From Hyphomicrobiales bacterium (GTDB lineage Bacteria; Pseudomonadota; Alphaproteobacteria; Rhizobiales; Devosiaceae): DNA of 7,752 nucleotides. Location of the stretch: contig JALWTJ010000538.1 of NCBI GenBank assembly GCA_027082895.1, positions 2,789 to 10,540 of the forward strand. The letters are read 5' to 3'. The notes below the pieces were generated by a model. That model made no database searches and was not told the origin of the DNA. It was given only the letters and a program-made list of their open reading frames with translations. The position numbers were made by a program, and so were the translations under genes. How positions within the stretch are numbered: the stretch's first letter is position 1; every line of letters begins with the position of its first letter. This document shows, piece by piece, positions 1 to 4,743 of the stretch.

Positions 1-13
1 CACTTGCCAAGTG
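1..13. repeat. 13-bp perfect palindrome CACTTG-C-CAAGTG
   Basis: Two 6-base arms surround one central C at the very start of the window. A second small inverted repeat, GTGC-GT-GCAC, follows at 15-24. It could be a protein-binding site or the stem of a hairpin from a gene lying to the left. There is no T-run after it, so it is not called a terminator. Confidence 0.4.
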
Positions 14-82
14 GGTGCGTGCACATCTCGCGGAGTGATTTGCCGGGCTGCCTGTCAAGCAAAATCGTGTTTGCGGTACAAT

Positions 83-101
83 TTTCGGGTGTACACCGAA
101 A
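83..101. promoter_or_regulatory. Operator-like palindrome containing GTGTACAC
   Basis: Bases 83-101 read TTTCG-G-GTGTACAC-CGAAA. They form an inverted repeat of TTTCG/CGAAA around the perfect 8-base palindrome GTGTACAC, with one unpaired G on the left. The right arm is also part of a CGAAACG word (97-103), the same word repeated nearer the methyltransferase gene. The shape suits a dimeric repressor, but no target gene can be assigned because it lies over 300 bases from the nearest start. Confidence 0.35.
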
Positions 102-282
102 CGCGTGACACATTCGATCCAGGGCGCTACAAATCTGGCATAATCGCGAGAGAGTTGGGTGGACGGCTGAAGCGGAAGTCCCGACAAGCGAACCCCGCCG
201 ATTTGTACGGGTCCCTTCCTGTGCAAAACGTATACGGGGGGGCTAGGCGCGCAAGTTTCCCAGTGACGCCGGCAAAAACACC

Positions 283-408
283 CGTTTCGTTTCGTTTTGA
301 TAATACACCCAACGAAACAAGGGCCTCACGGTCCGTAAACCCCGCCTGAAACGAAACGACCCCCCCCCCGGGGGCATTTCGTTTCGCACGCCGTCACGCT
401 TCGTTTCG
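283..408. repeat. Cluster of CGTTTCG / CGAAACG repeats
   Basis: The exact 7-mer CGTTTCG, in either orientation, occurs at 283-289, 288-294, 352-358 (reverse), 380-386 and 402-408, and once more upstream at 97-103 (reverse). A near copy lies at 313-319. Two copies overlap in tandem at 283-294. The copies at 348-358 and 377-386 face each other across the poly-C/poly-G tract, giving a hyphenated dyad (GAAACGAAA and TTTCGTTTCG). In the rest of the window I noticed one further exact copy, inside the DUF3489 gene near 3834. The spacing suits iteron-like or operator sites controlling the methyltransferase operon. Confidence 0.5.
299..304 (+). promoter_or_regulatory. Possible -10 element GATAAT
   Basis: GATAAT matches the bacterial -10 consensus at five of six positions and lies 125 bases before the first methyltransferase start. 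The tandem CGTTTCG copies (283-294) fall where the -35/-10 spacer would be, which would suit repression by a bound protein. No good -35 hexamer is seen at normal distance, so the assignment is weak. Confidence 0.2.
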
Positions 409-428
409 GCGCACCAACCCAAGGAAAA

Positions 429-1661
429 ATGATGGACGTGATCGAACTGCCTCTCGGGCAGATCATTCCCTATGCGCGCAACCCGCGTCAGAACGAAAAA
501 GCCATCGCCACGGTAGCGGCCTCGATTGCCGAATTCGGCTGGCGGCAGCCGATTGTGGTGGACGAGAACATGGTTATTCTGGCCGGCCACACCCGGCTTG
601 CGGCGGCGCAGCAACTGGGCCTGAAATCCGCACCGGTGCATATCGCCAAGGGGCTGAGCGAGGCGCAGGCACAGGCGTTCCGGATCATGGACAACCGCTC
701 CGCGGAAAACGCCGAGTGGATGGAAGATCTGCTGAGTCTAGAATTGAGCGATCTGCTGGACGCGGATTATGATCTGGAGTTGACCGGTTTTACCGACGAG
801 GAATTGAACAGCCTGCTGTCCGGCCTCGATGACGAAACCGACACCGAGGGCGAGGATGACATTCCCGAGCCGCCCGAGGATCCGGTCAGCCGACCGGGGG
901 ACCTTTGGATCCTTGGCAACCATCGCCTGCTTTGCGGGGATGCAACGGTGGCCACGGATGTCGAGCGGGTGCTGGATGGTGCCAAGGCAAATCTCTGTTT
1001 TTGCGACCCGCCCTATAATGTCGATTATGCCGGAGGCGCAGGGGCGGAACAGGCTGGCAAGGGGCGCCGGATCAAGAACGATGCGCTTGGCGATGCGTTT
1101 GGCCAGTTCCTTTATGATGCCTGCATGCTGATCAACACCCATACCAATGGCGCAGTTTACATCTGCATGTCCTCGAGTGAATTGCACACGTTGCAGGCCG
1201 CCTTCACCAAAGCGGGCGGCCATTGGTCTACCTTTGTGATCTGGGCCAAAAACCGGTTCACGCTTGGCCGGTCCGACTACCAGCGCCAATACGAGCCAAT
1301 CCTTTATGGCTGGCCCGAAGGTGTGAAACGCCGCTGGTGCGGGGCGCGCGATCAGGGCGATGTATGGAACATCAACCGCCCGACCAAGAATGATCTACAC
1401 CCGACCATGAAGCCGGTCAGCCTGGTGGAACGCGCCATTCAAAATTCCAGCCGCAAGGGCGACCTTGTGTTCGACCCGTTCGGCGGCAGCGGCACGACCC
1501 TGATTGCGGCTGAAAACACGGGACGCAAGGCGACATTGCTGGAGCTTGATCCAAAATATGTCGATGTGATTGTCGAACGCTGGCAGCAATTCACCGGCCA
1601 AACCGCAATGCTGGATGGCACAGATCAAACCTTCGCCGAACTGGCGGAAACCCCGCGCTGA
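429..1661 (+). CDS. ParB-domain / DNA methyltransferase fusion (N4-cytosine or N6-adenine)
   Basis: This is predicted to transfer methyl groups from S-adenosylmethionine to an exocyclic amino group in DNA. Residues about 3-95 form a ParB/Srx-type nuclease-fold domain, with G53-H54-T55-R56 standing in for the family's GHRR-like box. After an acidic linker (about 125-155) comes the methyltransferase domain, with motif IV DPPYN at 193-197 and the AdoMet-binding motif FDPFGGSGTT at 348-357. The catalytic motif precedes the AdoMet motif, as in the beta class. The length of 410 residues suits a full fusion. Two ATGs are adjacent (429 and 432); the AAGGA at 421-425 is 3 bases from the first and 6 from the second, so 432 may be the true start. 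The gene ends 3 bases before the next methyltransferase, so the two are likely co-transcribed. The target site cannot be read from the sequence. Its role is probably protection of phage DNA. Confidence 0.93.
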   Translation: MMDVIELPLGQIIPYARNPRQNEKAIATVAASIAEFGWRQPIVVDENMVILAGHTRLAAAQQLGLKSAPVHIAKGLSEAQAQAFRIMDNRSAENAEWMEDLLSLELSDLLDADYDLELTGFTDEELNSLLSGLDDETDTEGEDDIPEPPEDPVSRPGDLWILGNHRLLCGDATVATDVERVLDGAKANLCFCDPPYNVDYAGGAGAEQAGKGRRIKNDALGDAFGQFLYDACMLINTHTNGAVYICMSSSELHTLQAAFTKAGGHWSTFVIWAKNRFTLGRSDYQRQYEPILYGWPEGVKRRWCGARDQGDVWNINRPTKNDLHPTMKPVSLVERAIQNSSRKGDLVFDPFGGSGTTLIAAENTGRKATLLELDPKYVDVIVERWQQFTGQTAMLDGTDQTFAELAETPR

Positions 1662-1663
1662 GG
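1660..1663 (+). promoter_or_regulatory. Ribosome site GAGG serving two nearby ATGs
   Basis: GAGG overlaps the stop codon of the upstream methyltransferase gene. It is only 1 base from the ATG at 1665 (C5 methyltransferase frame) but 5 bases from the ATG at 1669 (the +1 frame). By spacing alone the second ATG is favoured. The C5 methyltransferase could still start by re-initiation after the TGA at 1659-1661. Confidence 0.45.
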
Positions 1664-1664
1664 C

Positions 1665-2717
1665 ATGCATGAGCTGGCTTTACATCCCTCCGGAAACACT
1701 TCCGGAGCAGCAGACCTGTTCTTCGGCCTGTCGCTCTGCGCCGGAGCTGGCGGGATCGACCTCGGGCTTACCATCGCATGCCCCCGGTATCGAACTGTGT
1801 GTTACGTCGAGCGGGAAAGCTATGCTGCGGCCGTCCTCGTGGCGCGGATGGAAGACGCGGCCCTGGATCGCGCACTTGTCTGGGACGACATTACCACCTT
1901 CGACGGCTGCCCGTGGCGTGGAACGGTGGATATCCTCACTGGAGGCTATCCATGTCAACCTTTCAGCGTCGCGGGGAAGCGGCAGGGGGCGGAGGATCCC
2001 CGCCATCTATGGCCGCATTTTGCGCGGATCATCGGGGAATGTGAGCCCGAATGGGTGTTTCTGGAAAACGTCGCCAATCACCTCAACCTCGGATATCGCG
2101 AGGTCAGAGGCGAGCTGGAAGGCCTGGGCTACGGGGTTACGGAAGGATTGTTTACAGCGGCAGAAGTCGGCGCGCCGCACAAGCGCCAGCGGCTGTTCAT
2201 CCTTGCCCGACGAAACCAACTGGCCGACACCACGCGCCAGCGCCAACGAAAACCGGCAGACGAAACCGACGCCGTCGCAACTGGCCGGAAAACACGGGAT
2301 GAACCTTGCGACCAAGGCGGCGATGTGGCCGACGCCGATGGCGAGCGACGGCTGCAAGCCGAGTGGGGGAAGCCGCCGCTCCGCCGATCTGACCTATGTG
2401 GCGGGGATGTGGCCGACCCCTCTGGCGCGGGACTGGAAGGGCACCAACAGTCCGGAGCATGTGAAACAGCAGCCACCGGCACGCAACCACATGGATCAAC
2501 TGGCAAATTTCGCCGTGTATTCCCGCCAGGCCCGGACGATCTCGGGGGATGGCGAGACTACCTCGGATCAGCGTCGCAGCTTGAACCCTCTGTTCGTCGA
2601 GGCGCTGATGGGCTGGCCCACAGGGTGGACCGGCTTCGACTTTGCGGCAACGGCGTGGTTCCCCTGGTTGCAGCGCATGCGTACCGAATTCTTGTGGCTC
2701 GGTTCAACGATGGATGA
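1665..2717 (+). CDS. C5-cytosine DNA methyltransferase, phage type
   Basis: This is predicted to methylate cytosine at C5 in DNA using S-adenosylmethionine. Motif I (LSLCAGAGGIDLG) lies at 22-34. Motif IV has the catalytic cysteine C97 in PCQPF (96-100). Motif VI ENV is at 134-136, motif VIII QRLFILA at 175-181, and motif X contains GNG at 328-330 followed by VVP. All core motifs are present and in order, and 350 residues is normal for the family. The segment between motifs VIII and X (about 182-320), where target recognition is expected, is unusual. It is polar and glycine-, aspartate- and arginine-rich, with three LAD/VAD repeats at 186, 221 and 249 and no clear fold. The same DNA is open in the +1 frame throughout (see 1669-2733). 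The gene follows the first methyltransferase by 3 bases. Its likely role is protection from host restriction. Confidence 0.93.
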   Translation: MHELALHPSGNTSGAADLFFGLSLCAGAGGIDLGLTIACPRYRTVCYVERESYAAAVLVARMEDAALDRALVWDDITTFDGCPWRGTVDILTGGYPCQPFSVAGKRQGAEDPRHLWPHFARIIGECEPEWVFLENVANHLNLGYREVRGELEGLGYGVTEGLFTAAEVGAPHKRQRLFILARRNQLADTTRQRQRKPADETDAVATGRKTRDEPCDQGGDVADADGERRLQAEWGKPPLRRSDLCGGDVADPSGAGLEGHQQSGACETAATGTQPHGSTGKFRRVFPPGPDDLGGWRDYLGSASQLEPSVRRGADGLAHRVDRLRLCGNGVVPLVAAHAYRILVARFNDG

Positions 2718-2733
2718 CGGGTTGGCGCAATGA
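1669..2733 (+). CDS. Candidate overlapping gene in +1 frame: WPTP-repeat protein
   Basis: This 354-residue frame covers the whole C5 methyltransferase gene. The open stretch begins even earlier, at 1570, but ATG 1669 has GAGG 5 bases upstream. The product starts MSWLY and carries WPTP motifs beginning at bases 2221, 2326 and 2410. It ends with an LNPLFVEALMGWPTGWTG segment from 2581. Its stop overlaps the next gene's ATG as ATGA (2730-2733), the classic coupling arrangement. From memory, unverified, phages carry separately annotated proteins with MSWLY starts, repeated WPTP and LNPxFVEWLMGWPxGWT ends. In those, as I recall, the last motif is the shifted reading of methyltransferase motif X. 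The product could be a genuine overlapping protein, a frameshift extension of the methyltransferase, or a conserved shadow that is never translated. The function is unknown. Long chance frames do occur in this GC-rich DNA, so length alone is not evidence. Confidence 0.4.
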   Translation: MSWLYIPPETLPEQQTCSSACRSAPELAGSTSGLPSHAPGIELCVTSSGKAMLRPSSWRGWKTRPWIAHLSGTTLPPSTAARGVERWISSLEAIHVNLSASRGSGRGRRIPAIYGRILRGSSGNVSPNGCFWKTSPITSTSDIARSEASWKAWATGLRKDCLQRQKSARRTSASGCSSLPDETNWPTPRASANENRQTKPTPSQLAGKHGMNLATKAAMWPTPMASDGCKPSGGSRRSADLTYVAGMWPTPLARDWKGTNSPEHVKQQPPARNHMDQLANFAVYSRQARTISGDGETTSDQRRSLNPLFVEALMGWPTGWTGFDFAATAWFPWLQRMRTEFLWLGSTMDDGLAQ

Positions 2734-2996
2734 AACAAACGCGCGTCATGTCGCTTCTCGAAGCCATCGCCAATGTCGTGGTGGGTTACGGGGTGGCCGT
2801 GACTACGCAGATGCTGGTGTTTCCGGTGTTTGGCTTGCAGACAACGCTGGCGCAGAACCTGAAAATGGGTGCGGTGTTTTCGATCGTGTCAATCATTCGC
2901 AGTTTTGCGCTGCGGCGGGTTTTCGAGGCGATCAGGGTTGCCAATCACTCCGGCGGCCATGCCGCACATGTAAAACCTGCACGGTCTCGTCCATGA
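2730..2996 (+). CDS. Small membrane protein, DUF7220-like
   Basis: An 88-residue protein that I recognise as resembling the DUF7220 family of phage proteins; its biochemical role is unknown. Two hydrophobic segments, about residues 8-35 and 46-60, suggest an inner-membrane hairpin, followed by a basic RSFALRR stretch. No clear ribosome site precedes the ATG. The ATG instead overlaps the stop of the +1 frame at 1669-2733 (ATGA) and lies 12 bases after the stop of the C5 methyltransferase, so translation by coupling is likely. The last roughly 20 residues, after FEAIR, are encoded antisense to the 3' end of the toxin gene and look unlike the rest. I suspect the original stop was lost when the toxin-antitoxin pair arrived downstream. 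Confidence 0.75.
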   Translation: MKQTRVMSLLEAIANVVVGYGVAVTTQMLVFPVFGLQTTLAQNLKMGAVFSIVSIIRSFALRRVFEAIRVANHSGGHAAHVKPARSRP

Positions 2997-3243
2997 TCGT
3001 GAAATACACCCGCCAGCGGGTCGCCCGTCCGTAAAGTGCGCGGCGGATTTCAACATCGAATTCGGCGGATTCCGGCGCAACGGCATGGGTCTCCGGCATC
3101 AGGGCAAGGCCGAGGATCAGTTTGCGCATTCCTGCCAGCCAGTCGTCGGCAGCACGGGGATTGCGCTCCTGCAACCACGCATGTTCTTGCCGGATATCAT
3201 CGGCGGCCTTTGGCGTAACAATGACGCGATACTGGCGAGCCAT
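2932..3243 (-). CDS. RelE/ParE-family toxin
   Basis: A 103-residue protein with the usual layout of the RelE/ParE fold. An N-terminal strand (YRVIVTP, 5-11) leads into a helical region with AADDIRQEHAWL (13-24). A conserved EFDVEIRRALYG (61-72) follows, then the strands RVYFTI and VQVLHVRHGRR at the C-terminus (78-98). ParE-like members poison gyrase and RelE-like members cut mRNA on the ribosome; the sequence does not decide which applies here. Its ATG shares one base with the antitoxin stop (TGATG at 3245-3241), so the two are translationally coupled, with antitoxin first. The 3' end overlaps the convergent DUF7220-like gene by 65 bases, leaving no room for a terminator between them. It appears full length. 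Confidence 0.88.
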   Translation of the reverse strand: MARQYRVIVTPKAADDIRQEHAWLQERNPRAADDWLAGMRKLILGLALMPETHAVAPESAEFDVEIRRALYGRATRWRVYFTIMDETVQVLHVRHGRRSDWQP

Positions 3244-3515
3244 CAGCTGGCGGACAGATCATCAAAGAAGGCCGAGGCTTCAACGCCTTCGCCCGCACGC
3301 GCCTGATCCAGCCCCTTGCGGATACCCGCAACGGTCCGGGCATAGTCGATCTGGTCCTGCATGTCCTGCCACGCAGCGGCGTCCATAACCACGACCGAGG
3401 GCTTGCCGTTCACCGTCAGCACCGACGGGCGGCCGGTTTCCTTGAGGCGGGCGACAAAGCGCGAGGTCTCACGCTTGAACTCGGTAAGGGGGCGGATGTC
3501 TTTGGTGATATCCAT
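3243..3515 (-). CDS. Phd/YefM-family antitoxin
   Basis: A 90-residue antitoxin expected to bind and neutralise the toxin encoded immediately downstream and to repress their shared promoter. Residues 1-50 resemble the Phd/YefM DNA-binding domain, with IRPLTEFKRE at 7-16, the strand SVLTVNGKPSVVVMD at 31-45 and then AAAWQ. The C-terminal part (about 55-90) is the likely toxin-binding segment, ending in FFDDLSAS. AGGAG lies 8 bases upstream of the ATG at 3515, supporting this start. That ribosome site partly overlaps one arm of a perfect inverted repeat (3525-3569). The pair sits at the end of a leftward run of phage genes but has its own promoter-like region. Confidence 0.88.
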   Translation of the reverse strand: MDITKDIRPLTEFKRETSRFVARLKETGRPSVLTVNGKPSVVVMDAAAWQDMQDQIDYARTVAGIRKGLDQARAGEGVEASAFFDDLSAS

Positions 3516-3524
3516 GGGGTGGCT

Positions 3525-3569
3525 CCTGATTTCGCATTTAATTAGATGCTAATGTAGTGCGAAATCAGG
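3525..3569 (-). promoter_or_regulatory. Toxin-antitoxin promoter/operator with perfect 12-bp inverted repeat
   Basis: On the plus strand CCTGATTTCGCA (3525-3536) and TGCGAAATCAGG (3558-3569) are exact reverse complements separated by 21 AT-rich bases. On the minus strand the arm nearest the antitoxin ends in CAGG, which is the start of its AGGAG ribosome site. The inner 21 bases include TTAAAT, a weak -10 candidate, with TTTCGC about 17 bases upstream. The element can act as a DNA operator. If transcribed from upstream it can also form an RNA stem covering the ribosome site. Confidence 0.7.
3541..3553. promoter_or_regulatory. Inner operator ATTAG-ATG-CTAAT
   Basis: A perfect 5-base inverted repeat with a 3-base centre lies in the middle of the larger inverted repeat, 26 bases upstream of the antitoxin ATG. 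Its position over the presumed promoter makes it the likely binding site for the antitoxin or the toxin-antitoxin complex. This is inferred from position and symmetry only. Confidence 0.5.
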
Positions 3570-3587
3570 GCGAAGTCCAGTGCGGGG

Positions 3588-4094
3588 TCAGGAGGCAATG
3601 CGGTAAACCCGACCTCTGTCGGCAATTTTCTCGGAGGTGATAGTCAGGCCGAGGCGTTTTTTCAACGCGCCCGAAATGGCTCCACGAATTGTGTGTGGCA
3701 GCCAATTTGTAGCCTTGGCAATCTCGGCGATCGTTGCCCCGTCGGGGGCTTCGAGCATCTCGATCAACAAGGCCTGTTTTGTGCCTGCGCGTGTTTTAGG
3801 TTTGGGCTGTGCCGGATCAGGTTGCGGTGTTTCCGTTTCGATCCCGATGGCCACGAGCCCCGCATTGGTTATGACCAGCGTGGTGCCGTGGCCATCGCCG
3901 GTCTTGCGCCATGTTGGCTCGCCCTTGCGAATGTCGGCCTCGACTTCGTCCAAGAGGCCGCGTTTGATCAGCGGCACGATCACCTTGTTGGCGGCCCCGC
4001 CGCGCAGGCGGTCCGGCAGCGGCAGGGCAATGCGATCGTCCTGTTGCGACGCGCGCGAAAGGATGAGGGTCTGGGTTTTGGTAAGCTTGCTCAT
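3588..4094 (-). CDS. DUF3489 domain protein, putative DNA-binding
   Basis: A 168-residue protein. The C-terminal part (about 101-168) matches my memory of the DUF3489 domain: KQALLIEMLEAPDGATIAEIA, then WLPHTIRGAISGALKKRLGL, then ITSEKIADRGRVYRI. This looks like a winged-helix fold that would bind DNA. Residues 1-85 form a second helical region of similar length, and a proline-rich linker (89-100) joins the two. The start was chosen at 4094 because GGGAGG lies 7 bases upstream; an in-frame ATG at 4109 would place its codons over that ribosome site. The ATG overlaps the stop of the preceding gene (ATGA at 4094-4091), so translation is coupled. A regulatory role is plausible but not shown. Confidence 0.82.
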   Translation of the reverse strand: MSKLTKTQTLILSRASQQDDRIALPLPDRLRGGAANKVIVPLIKRGLLDEVEADIRKGEPTWRKTGDGHGTTLVITNAGLVAIGIETETPQPDPAQPKPKTRAGTKQALLIEMLEAPDGATIAEIAKATNWLPHTIRGAISGALKKRLGLTITSEKIADRGRVYRIAS

Positions 4095-4321
4095 GCCTTG
4101 ACCTCCCATGCGGTGAATTCATCCGCCATGCCGAAGCTTTCGGCGGTGCGGCGCAGAAATCCGGGCGATTGGCGCTCGCAATCAGCAGCCAGTTTGGCTT
4201 CCTCGGCGAAAACCTCGCGGGGCAGATGGTTGAGGGTGCCGTATTGCAAGCGCATGGAGGCCTCTACCCCTGCGGGGTTCAGGTCGGGCGCAAGTTCATG
4301 AAGGAGTTTCTGGTAAAACAT
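4091..4321 (-). CDS. Small conserved hypothetical protein, 76 residues
   Basis: I recall near-identical short proteins in Rhodobacterales prophages but know no function or domain name. The protein begins MFYQKLLHELAP and is soluble and helix-rich, with an acidic middle (EVFAEEAKLAADCE) and no membrane segment. An ACGGAG ribosome site precedes the ATG by about 9 bases. The stop overlaps the DUF3489 start as ATGA, so the two are co-translated. A GC-rich stem-loop lies upstream between this gene and the previous leftward gene. Confidence 0.72.
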   Translation of the reverse strand: MFYQKLLHELAPDLNPAGVEASMRLQYGTLNHLPREVFAEEAKLAADCERQSPGFLRRTAESFGMADEFTAWEVKA

Positions 4322-4375
4322 CGGCTGTCTCCGTGTTTCGGGGCGGCGACCGTCGCGGCCCTTCTACCGCCTGAA

Positions 4376-4394
4376 GCCCCGCACGTGGCGGGGC
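4376..4394. other. GC-rich stem-loop between small leftward genes
   Basis: GCCCCGC (4376-4382) and GCGGGGC (4388-4394) are perfect 7-base arms around ACGTG. The hairpin lies 21 bases after the stop of the gene at 4416-4640 and 55 bases before the next leftward ATG. No T-run follows on either strand, so it is not a standard intrinsic terminator. It may stabilise mRNA or attenuate transcription between the two genes. Confidence 0.5.
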
Positions 4395-4415
4395 GGGCAG
4401 GAAAGAAGGTAGCGG

Positions 4416-4640
4416 CTATTCGGCGTATTCTCCCTCCTGAAAGGCGCGGTCGCAAATTTCGCGCAAGTTCTTTGAAATGTCGGCCAGATCGCCAACATGG
4501 CCCCAGTGGATCTCGTCGGGGTTGGCTTCAAAGTGCTCGTCACTGAGGGCCTGCAGGCGGGAAAGCATGGTGTCGACTTCGGCCTTGCGGGTCAGGAAGG
4601 CGGCGAGGGCCTTGTCGTTGTTGCGGGTTTTGGTTGTCAT
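4416..4640 (-). CDS. Small conserved hypothetical protein, 74 residues
   Basis: First gene of the leftward block. The ATG at 4640 is supported by AAGGAG 7 bases upstream; the frame stays open further upstream, but no better start is seen. The protein begins MTTKTRNNDKALAAF and is mostly charged helix, with an acidic tail (FQEGEYAE). A predicted coiled region spans about 8-32, and a WGHVGDL segment lies near 45-51. There is no membrane segment or known motif. I recall similar short proteins in Rhodobacterales prophages without a function. Confidence 0.72.
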   Translation of the reverse strand: MTTKTRNNDKALAAFLTRKAEVDTMLSRLQALSDEHFEANPDEIHWGHVGDLADISKNLREICDRAFQEGEYAE

Positions 4641-4743
4641 GGTCTGGCTCCTTTTCGGTGTCATCAGATTCGCTCTTTCGGGGATGATTATCCAGTAAAA
4701 TAGCAGCAACATCATTGCGTTGATCGGAAGGTGGGGATTGTAA
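4641..4743. promoter_or_regulatory. Divergent intergenic region between leftward block and packaging operon
   Basis: The 103 bases between two divergent starts must hold signals for one or both directions. An AT-richer core at 4684-4705 contains TAAAAT (4696-4701, plus strand) and GATAAT on the minus strand (plus ATTATC at 4687-4692). Each matches the -10 consensus at five of six positions. Neither has a convincing -35 hexamer at 16-18 bases, so activator-dependent or non-standard promoters are possible. The ribosome site for the rightward gene is the purine-rich GGAAGGTGGGG (4726-4736). Confidence 0.35.

Larger units (their letters stand above)
1..428. other. Non-coding leader upstream of the methyltransferase genes
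   Basis: No convincing gene is seen in this 428-base stretch. Open frames exist on both strands (for example a 112-codon frame opening with GTG at 11), but they lack a ribosome site and any recognisable motif, and their composition is arginine- and serine-rich like chance frames. The stretch holds repeated CGTTTCG/CGAAACG words, a palindrome at 83-101, a run of seven G at 236-242, a run of ten C at 360-369 and a GATAAT at 299-304. It therefore looks like a control region for the genes starting at 429, or the edge of a neighbouring module. Confidence 0.6.

Noticed and set aside
127..312. 61-codon frame on the minus strand in the leader region
   Set aside because: No ribosome site, no motif and biased composition; it covers the CGTTTCG repeats and the poly-G run.
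11..349. 112-codon frame on the plus strand in the leader region
   Set aside because: Starts with GTG without a ribosome site, has no recognisable motif, is arginine- and serine-rich and runs through the repeat region. It is treated as a chance frame.
738..1289. 183-codon frame antisense to the ParB-methyltransferase gene
   Set aside because: Lies fully within a well-supported gene with no motif of its own. Typical antisense frame in GC-rich DNA.
2932..2996. Bidirectional terminator between the convergent DUF7220-like and toxin genes
   Set aside because: The coding regions overlap here and no stem-loop with a T-run was seen.
4376..4394. GC stem-loop as an intrinsic terminator
   Set aside because: Perfect stem but no T-run on either strand, and the leftward genes appear to continue past it.
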